NCBI RefSeq assembly: GCF_041260665.1
Contig: NZ_JBGCCT010000006.1
Location: 248,001 to 312,000 of the forward strand
Reading direction: 5' to 3'
DNA: 64,000 nucleotides
Source: Catenulispora sp. GP43
GTDB lineage: Bacteria > Actinomycetota > Actinomycetes > Streptomycetales > Catenulisporaceae
Below are positions 17,213 to 27,242 of the stretch, piece after piece (position 1 is the stretch's first letter; every line of letters starts with the position of its first letter). A model generated the notes under the pieces. That model saw nothing but the letters and a program-made list of their open reading frames with translations. It made no database searches and had not been told where the DNA came from. A program made the position numbers and the translations under genes.

Positions 17213-17932
17213 TCAGTCCGCATCGCGGACGGGAACGAGGTACGCGGCGAACAGGAGCTCGCGCCGCAGCCGGAAACCGAGCGCCTCGTAGAGCCGGATC
17301 GCGGTGACGTTCGCGGCGGAGGCGTGCAGGAACGGCGTCTCGCCGCGCTCGACGATGCCGTGCGCGACGGCGTGCACCAGGCGGGTGGCCAGCCCCTGGC
17401 CGCGGGCGTCGGCATCGGTGCACACCGCGCTGATCTCGGTGAAGCCCGGCGGGTGCAGGCGCTCGCCGGCCATCGCGATCAGCCGGCCCTCGCGGCGGAT
17501 GCCCAGGTAGGTGCCCATCTCGACGGTCCGGGGCAGGAACGGCCCGGGATTGGTGCGCTCGATGAGCGCGAGCATCTCCGGCACGTCCGCGGCGCCGAGC
17601 CGGACGGCCTCGGGATCCGGCGCGGCGGCCACGTCCTCGGCGATCATCTGCACCCCGGGCACGTTCATGATCTGCTCCCAGTCCGGCGGCGGCGTCGCCG
17701 TGAGCCCGCCGACGGCCAGCCGGCCGCCGGGGCCGAGCAGTTTGGCGGCGTCGCGCCAGTCGTGCTCGCCGGGGTTCGGCGGCACGGAGACGAAGACGGA
17801 GACCTCGGGGTCGTAGCGCAGCACCGCGCCGACCGATTCGGCGAACCGGGCATGGGCTCCGAGCAGCGAGGCGCGGGCCGGATCGTCCAAGACGTGAGAC
17901 GGGACTGACGGATCAGCGGACTTTGTTGGCAT
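17213..17932 (-). CDS. GNAT-family N-acetyltransferase (FR47-like)
   Basis: 239 residues. The C-terminal half (about 110-235) is a GNAT fold with the acetyl-CoA pyrophosphate loop DADARGQGLATRLVHAVA (about 173-190) and the late motif NVTAIRLYEALGF. The N-terminal half is a less conserved FR47-like region. It transfers acetyl from acetyl-CoA to an amine. Between two sulfur operons the likely substrate is the amino group of an S-modified cysteine, as in the Bacillus SnaA/SnaB-type pathway; this is an inference. It is transcribed away from the rightward leader and transporter operon, with 112 bp between them that must hold both promoters. Confidence 0.8.
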   Translation of the reverse strand: MPTKSADPSVPSHVLDDPARASLLGAHARFAESVGAVLRYDPEVSVFVSVPPNPGEHDWRDAAKLLGPGGRLAVGGLTATPPPDWEQIMNVPGVQMIAEDVAAAPDPEAVRLGAADVPEMLALIERTNPGPFLPRTVEMGTYLGIRREGRLIAMAGERLHPPGFTEISAVCTDADARGQGLATRLVHAVAHGIVERGETPFLHASAANVTAIRLYEALGFRLRRELLFAAYLVPVRDAD

Positions 17933-18044
17933 GCTGATGACCGTACCGAATCTCCAGTAGTTCGATAGGCATGGTCTCGACTGGGAAGATTTTCACACCA
18001 GTGCCGGCCGTGCCACGGGTCTGAGCGAAGGCGAGGTGACCCGC

Positions 18045-18143
18045 GTGCAGTCCCCGTACTCCCAACTCCGGGTCGTCCGTCGCCATGTCGACCTGCTTCG
18101 AGTCAACAGTGCGCTGTGTCCGGGTGACGCCCCGGTCTGCTGA
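18045..18143 (+). CDS. Leader peptide, RRHVDLxRxxSALC family, 32 aa
   Basis: A 33-codon ORF from GTG 18045 with GAGGTGA about 7 bp upstream. The product contains RRHVDLLRVNSALCPG and ends in PVC. Cys codons occur at 25 (TGT, 18117) and 32 (TGC, 18138), the latter directly before the TGA stop. It shares the family motif with the leftward leader at 17030-17119, although the two are on opposite strands and differ elsewhere. It precedes the ABC-transporter operon by 47 bp. The terminal Cys codon and stop sit inside a terminator hairpin, as expected of a cysteine-sensing attenuator. Confidence 0.78.
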   Translation: MQSPYSQLRVVRRHVDLLRVNSALCPGDAPVC

Positions 18144-18160
18144 CCGGTTGTTGTTCTTTT
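18132..18160 (+). terminator. Intrinsic terminator/attenuator overlapping the leader-peptide stop
   Basis: CCGGTC (18132-18137), loop TGCT, GACCGG (18142-18147), then a T-rich run with 10 T in 13 bases (18148-18160). The loop holds the last Cys codon and the first base of the stop codon. It sits 31 bp before the permease start. The 6-bp stem is short but all but one pair are G-C. Confidence 0.6.
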
Positions 18161-18190
18161 GTCCCGACCCGCCCCTCGAAGGCACACATC

Positions 18191-19113
18191 ATGGCTTCTG
18201 ACGAACAACTGCTCGCTGCCCGCCTGGTGGCCCCGCGCCGCCCCGGACTGTGGATATCCGCCGCGTTCCTGGCGCTGCTGGCCGCGATGCTGGTCCACAC
18301 ACTGATCACCAACAAACGCTTCCAATGGCCGGTGGTGCGCGGCTACTTCTTCGAGCGCTCGGTCGTGCACGGCCTTGAGCTCACGATCTGGCTGACCGGC
18401 GCGGTGCTGGTCACCGGCTACCTCCTCGGCACTGCGGTGGCCGCCGCGCGGCTGTCGAGGAACCCGATCCTGAAGTCCCTGGGCTTCGGTTTCGTCTGGC
18501 TCATCCGCTCGGTGCCGATGCTGGTCCAGCTGCTGTTCTGGTACGAGCTCGCCTCGCTGTACCCCAGGCTGTCGCTCGGGATCCCGTTCGGTCCGGAGTT
18601 CGCCACGTTCAAGACCGCGCACCTGTTCGGCGGGATCCTCGCCGCCTACGTCGCGCTGAGCCTGGACGTCGCGGCGTTCTCCGCCGAGATCATCCGCGGC
18701 GGCATCCTGGCGGTGCCGGCCGGCCAGGTCGAGGCGGCGCAGGCGCTGGGGCTGGGGCGCGGCCGGATCTTCCGGCGGATCGTGCTGCCGCAGGCGATGC
18801 CGGCGATCGTGCCGGCCTCGGGCAACCTGCTGATCGGGATGCTCAAGGCGACCTCGATCGTCAGCGTCATCGCGGTGCAGGACCTGCTGTACTCCGCGCA
18901 GCTCATCTACAACGAGAACTTCCAGATCATCCCGCTGCTGCTGGTGGCGACGCTGTGGTACATCGTCCTGACCACCGTGCTGTCGATCGGGCAGTACTTC
19001 GTCGAACGGCGCTACGCCCGCGGGACCAGCCGGCGCGGCGAGGGCTTCGGCACGCTGTTCCGGCGCAACCTGCCGCTGTTCGGCGGGGCCGGCCTGGCCA
19101 CGGGGAGCGGATC

Positions 19114-19117
<4 letters not shown>
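18191..19117 (+). CDS. Polar amino acid ABC transporter permease (HisM/TcyL type), copy 1
   Basis: 308 residues with about five membrane segments and the EAA loop EAAQALGLGRGRIFRRIVLP (about 180-199) that docks with the ATPase. Family members carry cystine, glutamine or other polar amino acids. The leader peptide and neighbours favour cystine or an S-modified cysteine. First gene after the attenuator. Its stop overlaps the ATPase start (GTGA). An AAGG lies upstream of the ATG. Confidence 0.88.
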
Positions 19118-19890
<773 letters not shown>

Positions 19891-19929
19891 CAAACCTCTG
19901 ATACATGACCCTCTGAAGGGACCACTTCC

Positions 19930-20931
19930 GTGACGACCCCCGGCCGGCTGGGCCTTTTCCTAAAACCAGGCCGTCGATCGCCCCTTGCCGCTTTCGGGGC
20001 GGCCGCCATTCTCGCGCTGACCGCGGCCTGCGGTTCGGCCTCGTCCCCGGCCTCGGCCTCGAAGGCCGCCGCCGGTGCGCCGGTGGCCGCCGAAGGCAGT
20101 ACGTCGGCCTCGCTGCCGACGCAGGACGTCGTGTCCGGCGTCCAGACCGACCCCGCGCTGAAGGCCGAACTGCCCGCCGCCATCGCCGCGCGCGGCACCC
20201 TGCTGCTGGGCACCACACAGCCCACCGGCCTGGCCGGCCTTCCCCACGACGGCGTGTCCGCCGGCAAGGAAGTGGGCCTGGACGTCGATTTGCGCAACGC
20301 GATAGCCAAGAAGCTCGGCGTCACCTGGGACACCCAGTACGGCACGTTCCAGACCATCATCCCGGGCACCCAGAACGGCAAGTTCGACGTGGGCTGGGGC
20401 AACTTCGGGGTGACCAAGGCGCGCGAGCAGATCGTCGACTTCGCCACGTACCTCACCGACGGCCAGTCGTTCCTCGGCGCGTCGAGTGTTTCCGCCGACA
20501 AGATCAGTACCCTGACGGACCTGTGCGGCTACACCGTCGCGACCAGTCCCGGCTCGACGTTCCAGCAGATCCTCACCGACGGCGCGGCCAAGTGCGCGGC
20601 CGCCGGCAGGAAGCCGTACCAGGTCCAGTACTTCTCCGACAGCGCCCCGATCTTCCTGGGCCTGGCCAACGGGAAGATCGACGTGATGTTCGGCCCCACG
20701 CTGAGCGTGAAGTACGACGCCGGGCACGTGCCGGGCACCAAGTTCCTCGGTCAGATCAGCTCCACGCCGGTCGGCCTGGTCACGGCCAAGGGCTCGCCGC
20801 TGGCCAAGCCGCTGTCCGACGCGGTGAACGCGCTGATCGCCGACGGCAGCTACGCGAAGATCTTCGCCAAGTGGGGGGTCGTCGACACCGAGGTGAAGGC
20901 CTCGCAGGTGAACCCGGATCCGAGCCTGTGA
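19930..20931 (+). CDS. Polar amino acid ABC transporter substrate-binding lipoprotein, copy 1
   Basis: 333 residues from GTG 19930 with AAGGGA upstream. A lipoprotein signal ends in LTAAC (Cys near 35). The SBP_bac_3 fold follows a Ser/Ala linker: [20 protein letters not shown] (about 78-97), [37 protein letters not shown]. It captures the ligand outside the membrane for the permease and ATPase just upstream. A 39-bp gap separates it from the ATPase gene. Confidence 0.9.
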   Translation: MTTPGRLGLFLKPGRRSPLAAFGAAAILALTAACGSASSPASASKAAAGAPVAAEGSTSASLPTQDVVSGVQTDPALKAELPAAIAARGTLLLGTTQPTGLAGLPHDGVSAGKEVGLDVDLRNAIAKKLGVTWDTQYGTFQTIIPGTQNGKFDVGWGNFGVTKAREQIVDFATYLTDGQSFLGASSVSADKISTLTDLCGYTVATSPGSTFQQILTDGAAKCAAAGRKPYQVQYFSDSAPIFLGLANGKIDVMFGPTLSVKYDAGHVPGTKFLGQISSTPVGLVTAKGSPLAKPLSDAVNALIADGSYAKIFAKWGVVDTEVKASQVNPDPSL

Positions 20932-21860
20932 TGGGGCTCTCCGCCGAATCCGTCGAATCCGTCGGGGGTGTCGCCGCCGCCGGGGCCGGGGCCGGGGCCG
21001 TCACGGTCACCGGGAGCCCGGACCCGGAGCTGAGCACGCAGCGGGTCATCCCGCTTCGCCATCCGGGCCGCTGGATCGCGACCATCGCAGTGCTCGTAGT
21101 GGCCGCGCAGTTCGTGCACGGCCTGGCGACCAACCCGTTCTACCAGTGGGGCCGCTTCGGGTACTGGTTCGCGCGTCCGGTCATCCTGCGCGGTCTGTGG
21201 GTCACGCTGGAGGTCACCGCGCTGTCGGCGGTGCTGGGCCTGCTCGGCGGCGTCGTGCTGGCGCTGGCCCGGCTGTCGCACAATCCGGTGCTGCGTACGA
21301 TCAGCTGGGTCTACATCTGGCTGTTCCGCTCGATCCCGCTGATCGTGGTGCTGCTGATCCTGTTCAACTTCAGCGCGCTTTACCGGACCCTGAGTCTGGG
21401 GGTGCCGTTCGGGCCGAGCTTCTTCCGCTTCGACGAGAACAAGCTGGCCACCGAACTGGTCGTGGCCACGATCGGGCTGAGCCTGAACGAGGCCGCCTAT
21501 GCCGCCGAGGTGGTGCGCGGGGGGATCCTGTCGGTGGGGCGCGGGCAGCGGGAGGCGGCCGCCGCGCTGGGGTTGCCGAAGTGGTACCAGTTCCGGCGGA
21601 TCGTGCTGCCGCAGGCGCTGCGCGCGATCGTGCCCGCCTATGTCAATCAGCTGATCGGGCTGATCAAGGGCACCTCGCTGGTGTTCTACGTCTCGCTGCT
21701 GGACCTGTTCGGCCAGGTGCAGACGATGAGCAGCACCTATCCCGGGGACGTGGTGCCGCTGCTGCTGGTGGCCACGGCCTGGTACGTGATCCTGACCAGC
21801 CTGGTGTCGGTGGCGCAGTACTGGATCGAGCGCCGGCTGCGGGCGGGGGAGCGCCGATGA
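20931..21860 (+). CDS. Polar amino acid ABC transporter permease, copy 2
   Basis: 309 residues. A 45-residue Ala/Gly/Glu-rich cytosolic extension precedes the membrane domain, unusual against copy 1. EAA loop [20 protein letters not shown] (about 203-222), then [20 protein letters not shown]. Start ATG shares its A with the preceding TGA. Same family and likely same substrate class as the permease at 18191, with which it shares FRSIP(L/M) and PFGPxF motifs. Confidence 0.88.
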   Translation: MGLSAESVESVGGVAAAGAGAGAVTVTGSPDPELSTQRVIPLRHPGRWIATIAVLVVAAQFVHGLATNPFYQWGRFGYWFARPVILRGLWVTLEVTALSAVLGLLGGVVLALARLSHNPVLRTISWVYIWLFRSIPLIVVLLILFNFSALYRTLSLGVPFGPSFFRFDENKLATELVVATIGLSLNEAAYAAEVVRGGILSVGRGQREAAAALGLPKWYQFRRIVLPQALRAIVPAYVNQLIGLIKGTSLVFYVSLLDLFGQVQTMSSTYPGDVVPLLLVATAWYVILTSLVSVAQYWIERRLRAGERR

Positions 21861-22627
21861 GCGCGCTCGCCGCCGCGGTCGAGGTCCGCAAGGCCAGCAA
21901 GTGGTTCGGCGTGCACAAGGTGCTCGACGACGTCGACCTGACGGTGTGCCCGGGCCACGTCACCGTCATCATCGGCCCCTCGGGCGCGGGGAAGTCCACG
22001 CTGCTGCGCGCGATCAACCATCTGGAGAAGCTGGACGCCGGCCACGTGTCGGTGAACGGCGTCCTGATCGGCGTCCGGCAGCACGGGACGCGGCTGAAGG
22101 AGCTGAGCGAGCGCGCGATCCTGGCTCAGAGAGCTGATATCGGCTTCGTGTTCCAGAGCTTCAATCTGTTCCCGCATCTGACGGCGCTGGAGAACGTCGC
22201 CGCGGCGCCGGTGGCCACCGGCCGGGCGACCAGGGCTGAAGCGCGAGAGCGGGCATTGGAGCTGCTGGCCTCGGTCGGGCTGGCCGAGAAGGCCGACGCC
22301 TATCCGGGGCAGCTGTCCGGCGGGCAGCAGCAACGGGTCGCCATCGCGCGGGCGCTCGCGCTGCGGCCCGGCGTGGTGTTGTTCGACGAGCCGACGTCCG
22401 CGCTGGATCCGGAGCTGGTCGGCGAGGTGCTGGCGGCCATGAAGGACCTGGCCGGGACGGGGACCACGCTGGTCGTCGTCACGCACGAGATCGGGTTCGC
22501 GCGCGAGGCCGCCGACCAGGTGGTGTTCATGGACGGCGGCCGGATCGTCGAGCAGGGCACGCCCGAAGAAGTCCTCGACCGGCCGCGGCATCCGCGTACC
22601 CGCGAGTTCCTCAGCAAGGTTCTTTAA
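21857..22627 (+). CDS. Polar amino acid ABC transporter ATPase, copy 2
   Basis: 256 residues. Walker [11 protein letters not shown]-loop [13 protein letters not shown], signature [15 protein letters not shown], Walker [21 protein letters not shown], switch THEIGFA. Very similar to copy 1 (19114) over the full length. The ATG overlaps the permease stop (ATGA). Confidence 0.92.
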   Translation: MSALAAAVEVRKASKWFGVHKVLDDVDLTVCPGHVTVIIGPSGAGKSTLLRAINHLEKLDAGHVSVNGVLIGVRQHGTRLKELSERAILAQRADIGFVFQSFNLFPHLTALENVAAAPVATGRATRAEARERALELLASVGLAEKADAYPGQLSGGQQQRVAIARALALRPGVVLFDEPTSALDPELVGEVLAAMKDLAGTGTTLVVVTHEIGFAREAADQVVFMDGGRIVEQGTPEEVLDRPRHPRTREFLSKVL

Positions 22628-22651
22628 CAGCTTTCTGTATCGGAGATAGAC

Positions 22652-23671
22652 ATGACTACTAAGCTGCTCAGATTCGCCGTACCCGCATTCGCCGTGGCCC
22701 TGCTGGCCGCGGCGTGCTCCAGCGGCGCCTCGGGTGCATCGGGCGCCAAGACCGACAGCGCGCCGGCCGCCGCCGGCTCGACGGTCGTGCGGGTCGGGTC
22801 CCTGTCGAACGGCGCCGCGACCGAGACCGACCTGACGGTCGCCCAGCAGGACGCGATCCGCGCCGAACTCCCAGCCGCGATCCGCGACGGCGGCACGCTC
22901 AAGATCGCTGTCGGCGCGCTGCCGGCCGGGTTCGCGCCGCTGGCCTACGTCGGCAGCGACCAGAAGACCCTGACCGGCTCCGAGCCGGACCTGGCCCGCC
23001 TGGTCGCCGCGGTGCTCGGGCTCAAGCCCACTTTCGACAACGCCACGTGGGACAACATGTTCGTGGGCATCGACAGCGGCAAGGACGCGGTCGGGTTCGC
23101 GAACATCACCGACACCGAGCAGCGCAAGCAGAAGTACGACTTCGCCACCTACCGCGAGGACAACCTCGGGTTCGAGACGCTGAAGTCGAGCACGTGGTCC
23201 TTCACCGGGGACTACCACGCGCTGGCCGGCAAGACCGTTGCCGTCGGGTCCGGGACCAACCAGGAGAAGATCCTGCTGGAGTGGCAGACCAAGCTGCGCG
23301 CCGAGGGCAAGGACCTGAGCGTCAAGTACTACCCGGACAGCAACTCGACCCTGCTCGCGCTGACCTCGGGCAAGATCGACGTCTACCTCGGGCCCAACCC
23401 CGGCGTGGCCTACCAGGTGACGCAGACCTCGAAGTCGCCGAACCCGACCCGGATCGCCGGGGAGTACTCCGGCGCGGGGGCGACGTTGCAGGGCCTGATC
23501 GGGGCCACCGCGAAGAAGGACAGCGGACTGGCCAAGCCGATCGCCGATGCCATCAACTACCTGATTCAGAACGGCGACTACGGCAAGTGGCTGGCGGCCT
23601 GGAACCTGAGCACCGAGGCGGTGCAGACCGCCCAGCTCAACCCGCCCGGGCTGCCGGCGAGCAACTCCTGA
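22652..23671 (+). CDS. Polar amino acid ABC transporter substrate-binding lipoprotein, copy 2
   Basis: 339 residues with a lipoprotein signal ending LLAAAC (Cys 22) and a Ser/Gly/Ala linker. SBP_bac_3 features: LPAAIRDGGTLKIAVGALPA (about 71-90), GSEPDLARLVAAVLGLKPTF, GFANITDTEQRKQKYDFATY. Clearly diverged from copy 1, especially in the ligand-binding lobes, so the two transporters may prefer different ligands. GGAGA precedes the ATG. It is followed after 16 bp by the SsuD-like gene. Confidence 0.9.
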   Translation: MTTKLLRFAVPAFAVALLAAACSSGASGASGAKTDSAPAAAGSTVVRVGSLSNGAATETDLTVAQQDAIRAELPAAIRDGGTLKIAVGALPAGFAPLAYVGSDQKTLTGSEPDLARLVAAVLGLKPTFDNATWDNMFVGIDSGKDAVGFANITDTEQRKQKYDFATYREDNLGFETLKSSTWSFTGDYHALAGKTVAVGSGTNQEKILLEWQTKLRAEGKDLSVKYYPDSNSTLLALTSGKIDVYLGPNPGVAYQVTQTSKSPNPTRIAGEYSGAGATLQGLIGATAKKDSGLAKPIADAINYLIQNGDYGKWLAAWNLSTEAVQTAQLNPPGLPASNS

Positions 23672-23687
23672 GCGGCGGGTCGCGGCG

Positions 23688-24773
23688 ATGAGGTTCCACT
23701 GGTTCCTGCCCACGGGCGGGGACGCGCGACGGCTGAGCCCGGCGGTCCACGGCGCGGGGATCGGGGCGACCCCCGGCGCGTCGACGGATCCGGCCGGCAC
23801 GCGTCCGGCGAGTCTGGAGTACTTGACGCAGCTGGCGCAGGCTGCTGATTCTCTCGGCTACGAAGGCGTCCTCACCCCGACCGGGGCGCACTGCGAGGAC
23901 GCCTGGATCGTGACCGCCGCGCTGATCGCCGCGACCCGGCGCCTGCGCTTCCTGGTCGCCTTCCGGCCCGGGCTGGTCAGCCCGGTGCTGGCGGCGCAGA
24001 TGGCGGCCACCTTCCAGCGGCTTTCGGGCGGCCGGCTGCTGCTGAACGTGGTGACCGGCGGCAGCGACGCGGAGCAGCGCGGCTACGGCGACGTCCTGGA
24101 CCACGACCAGCGCTACGAGCGGGCCGAGGAGTTCCTGGACGTGGTCCGGGAGGCATGGTCCGGCCGGCCCTTCGACTACCTCGGCGGCTACCACGAGATC
24201 CGCGGCGGCCACCTGCGCCAACCCCCGGACCCGATCCCGCGCGTCTACTTCGGCGGCTCCTCGGACCCGGCCCTGAACGTCGCGGCCAAGCACGCGGACA
24301 CGTATCTGACGTGGGGCGAACCGGTCGCGCAGGTGGCCGAGAAGGTGGAGCGGGTGCGCGAACGCGCGGCCAAGCTCGGCCGCGAACTCCGCTTCGGACT
24401 GCGCATCCACGTGCTGAGCCGCGACACGTCGGAGCAGGCGTGGCGCGCGGCGGACGCACTGATCGCAGGACTCGACGACGCGACGATCGCCGCCGGGCAG
24501 CAGCGCCTGCGGACGCTGGAGTCCGAGGGCCAACGGCGGATGCTGGCGCTGCACGGCGGGGATCGCTCGCGGCTGCTGGTGGCGCCGAACCTGTGGGCCG
24601 GCGTCGGCCTGGTGCGCGGCGGCGCCGGAACCGCGCTGGTCGGCAGCCATGAGGAGGTGGCCGAGCGGATCGCGGAGTACCGAGACGTCGGGATCGAGGA
24701 GTTTGTGCTGTCCGGGTATCCGCATTTGGAGGAGGCTTATACGTTCGCGGAGTGTGTGCGGCCGCTTTTGTGA
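23688..24773 (+). CDS. SsuD-like FMNH2-dependent monooxygenase (alkanesulfonate type)
   Basis: 361 residues. The opening FHWFLPTGGD, then RRLRFLVAFRPGLVSPVLAA (about 85-104), SGGRLLLNVVTGGSDAEQRG (about 107-126) and YLGGYHEI match SsuD and its relatives, which release sulfite from organosulfonates. The nearest FMN reductase is the one at 11454. Last gene of the transporter operon, coupling uptake with oxidative desulfurisation. Whether the substrate is a sulfonate or a thioether cannot be decided here. Confidence 0.85.
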   Translation: MRFHWFLPTGGDARRLSPAVHGAGIGATPGASTDPAGTRPASLEYLTQLAQAADSLGYEGVLTPTGAHCEDAWIVTAALIAATRRLRFLVAFRPGLVSPVLAAQMAATFQRLSGGRLLLNVVTGGSDAEQRGYGDVLDHDQRYERAEEFLDVVREAWSGRPFDYLGGYHEIRGGHLRQPPDPIPRVYFGGSSDPALNVAAKHADTYLTWGEPVAQVAEKVERVRERAAKLGRELRFGLRIHVLSRDTSEQAWRAADALIAGLDDATIAAGQQRLRTLESEGQRRMLALHGGDRSRLLVAPNLWAGVGLVRGGAGTALVGSHEEVAERIAEYRDVGIEEFVLSGYPHLEEAYTFAECVRPLL

Positions 24774-25095
24774 GGCGGCGGCCCGCCTGTCGCCATCAGA
24801 TCCATGGCCGGTCCGGTCGCACGAGTCCCGTAGCGCGGTCCTCGGCTCGCCGTCGCAGCCACTCGACGGTGATCAGTACGACGCCGGCCGGTGGAGCGGC
24901 GAGGGACCCGATCATCGTCCCCAACGCCCCTGACAACACAAGCCCTTCACGCGCGGCCCGGCCCCGACCGCGTCCGGTGAAGCCGCCGACTAACGCGTTT
25001 CACCGATGTTCGACCGGCCTTGGCTGAAGTGATCCTCGCCGGTCGCGCGGCGCCGCATACGGTACCGGCGGAATCCTCACCTCCCCGGAGCCGCT
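24774..25095 (+). other. 322-bp intergenic stretch without a recognisable gene
   Basis: It separates the end of the sulfur operon from the metallophosphoesterase. Short open frames here show no coding bias. I see neither a strong hairpin with a T-tract nor a clear promoter. Confidence 0.5.
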
Positions 25096-27093
25096 ATGAA
25101 CCACGAGCACGAAGAAGACGCTCACTGCCAGTGCCCCCGCACCGCCGAATTCGACTCCGCCGGGCCCGCCGCCACCGGACGCCGGGCCTTCCTGCGCAAC
25201 GCCGGGCTGCTGGGTGCCGGCGCGACCGCGCTGGCGTCCGGTGCCACGGTGTTCGGGCCGGCCGCCACCGCCGCGGCCGCCTCGGCCGGTGCCACCACTG
25301 ATGCCGCGCATGGCGGGGCCGGTGTCTACGACATCACCGCCATCGATACCTCCGACCCGGGTGCCTGCTGGGACCCGGATCCGGACAACCCGGTGTTCAC
25401 GCTCGTCGTGATGCCGGACACGCAGTACATGTTCGACCAGGACCGCATCCACCCGGCGCCGATGGAGGCCTCGTTCCGCTACATCCTCAGCGGGGATGAG
25501 GACGCGAACATCGTTTTCATGGCGCACCTCGGCGACATCACGCAGAACGGGCAGGCGGGGGAGTTCGCCGCGGCCGGTTCGGTGTTCGAGATGCTGGACC
25601 GCAAGAAGGTCGCCTACAGCGTCGTCGCCGGCAACCACGACGTCTCCGGCACCGACCAGCGCGGGGCCACGCCGTATTCGGGCACGTTCACCAAGGCCCG
25701 GGCGGCGAAGTCCGCGACCTTCGGCGGCGCGAGCCCCGACGGCTACAACACCTTCCACGTCTTCCGCGGCGGCGGTCGCGACTGGCTGCTGCTCGGCCTG
25801 GACTGGCGGCTGTCGCCGGCCGGGTTCGCCTGGGCCAACAAGGTGATCGCCGACCACCCGACGCTGCCGGTCATCGTCACCACGCACGAGATCGCCTACG
25901 CCGACGACTCAGGCACCGCCTACCTGTCCGACTACGGCCAGCAGCTGTGGGACGGCCTGATCAAGAACCACGACCAGGTGTTCCTGACCCTGAACGGCCA
26001 CTACTGGCCGCCCGGGTCCACCACGCTGAGCAACACCGCGGGCCACGATGTGCACGTCCACATCACCAACTACCAGGACCGCTACTACGGCGGCGCGGCG
26101 ATGATCCGCACGTACCGCTTCGACATGCGGCGCAACACGATCGACGTCTCGACGTTCTCGCCGTTCTTCGGCGGCCTGCCCACCAACGAGGTGAACGAGC
26201 AGGCCGGGCAGGAGATCGAGCTGACCTCCTCGGTCGACCGGTTCTCCATGTCGGTCGACTTCGACCAGCGGTTCAACGGTTTCGCGCCGGTCCCGGCACG
26301 TCCTGCGCGCCCGGCGAACAAGATGCTGGTCCGCGGCACGCTGGCCTACTGGCGCTTCGACGGCGGCGGCGCGGACGGCTCCGCGGTCGGCGACAAGCAG
26401 GTCATCCGCGACCTGTCCGGCAAGGGCAACGACCTGGTGAAGGAGAACGTCCCCGGCACCCCGGGCGCGCCGCTGACCTGGTCCACCGCCGAGTTCCACC
26501 CCGACCAGCCCGGCCACGGCTCGCTGCGCTTCACCGGCCAGGGCCACCCGGTCCAGGGCGCGTGGCTGCAGACCGTCCCGAACGCGCCGCTGAACAACGA
26601 GACGTTCCAGCACGGATACACCTTCGAGGCGTTCTTCAAGCTGCCCGCGGACTGGGACTCCTCGCAGAGCGCGTGGAGCGGCCTGCTCAGCCGCTGGGGC
26701 ATGGCCTCCGAGGCCGGCAAGTCCGGCGGCAACACGGACCCGCAGGAGCCGATCGCCACCCTGAGCCTGTCCGGCGGCTCCGAACTCCAGTGGAACGTCT
26801 ACCCGCTGAACCAGCCCGGCGCGTCCACCGCCTGGAGCCACCTGCTGCCGCTGGGCCAGTGGTGGCACGTCGCGGTCGTCAACGACGGCAAGGTAAACCG
26901 GATGTACGTGAACGGCTGCGAGGAGGGCCGCAACCCCTCGACGCCGGCGATCGGCATCACGGCGCTGAACCTCTCCTGGCTGCTCGGCGGCTACGAGTAC
27001 GGCGGCGCCATCAACCAGATCCACAACGGCTGGCTCGGCGATGTCCGCATCACCGGCCGGCCGCTCCGCATCGACGAGTTCATGAACGCCTGA
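25096..27093 (+). CDS. Tat-exported metallophosphoesterase with C-terminal LamG domain
   Basis: 665 residues. A twin-arginine signal TGRRAFLRNAG (about 28-38) with an Ala-rich h-region to about 65. The calcineurin-like phosphoesterase core (about 100-345) has MPDTQ, HLGDITQNG, GNHD, VTTHE and LNGHYW; the first motif has Gln where many families have His. A LamG/concanavalin-like domain fills about 410-660 (LAYWRFDGGG, then NRMYVNGCEEG, ending WLGDVRITGRPL). Folded in the cytosol with metals, then exported; likely phosphoester hydrolysis on a carbohydrate-associated substrate. CGGAG lies upstream of the ATG. Confidence 0.85.
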   Translation: MNHEHEEDAHCQCPRTAEFDSAGPAATGRRAFLRNAGLLGAGATALASGATVFGPAATAAAASAGATTDAAHGGAGVYDITAIDTSDPGACWDPDPDNPVFTLVVMPDTQYMFDQDRIHPAPMEASFRYILSGDEDANIVFMAHLGDITQNGQAGEFAAAGSVFEMLDRKKVAYSVVAGNHDVSGTDQRGATPYSGTFTKARAAKSATFGGASPDGYNTFHVFRGGGRDWLLLGLDWRLSPAGFAWANKVIADHPTLPVIVTTHEIAYADDSGTAYLSDYGQQLWDGLIKNHDQVFLTLNGHYWPPGSTTLSNTAGHDVHVHITNYQDRYYGGAAMIRTYRFDMRRNTIDVSTFSPFFGGLPTNEVNEQAGQEIELTSSVDRFSMSVDFDQRFNGFAPVPARPARPANKMLVRGTLAYWRFDGGGADGSAVGDKQVIRDLSGKGNDLVKENVPGTPGAPLTWSTAEFHPDQPGHGSLRFTGQGHPVQGAWLQTVPNAPLNNETFQHGYTFEAFFKLPADWDSSQSAWSGLLSRWGMASEAGKSGGNTDPQEPIATLSLSGGSELQWNVYPLNQPGASTAWSHLLPLGQWWHVAVVNDGKVNRMYVNGCEEGRNPSTPAIGITALNLSWLLGGYEYGGAINQIHNGWLGDVRITGRPLRIDEFMNA

Positions 27094-27242
27094 CCTCGGA
27101 GGCGTTCGCTGTCGATGGGTGAACAGGGGCGCCGGGCCGCGTGCTTCCGCGGCTCGGCGCCCCGCCGTCTGTGGTCTGCGGTCTCGGCGAACGAGTACTG
27201 CCAGATACCCGCGCGGTAGTCACAGTGACTCAGAACTCTGAA

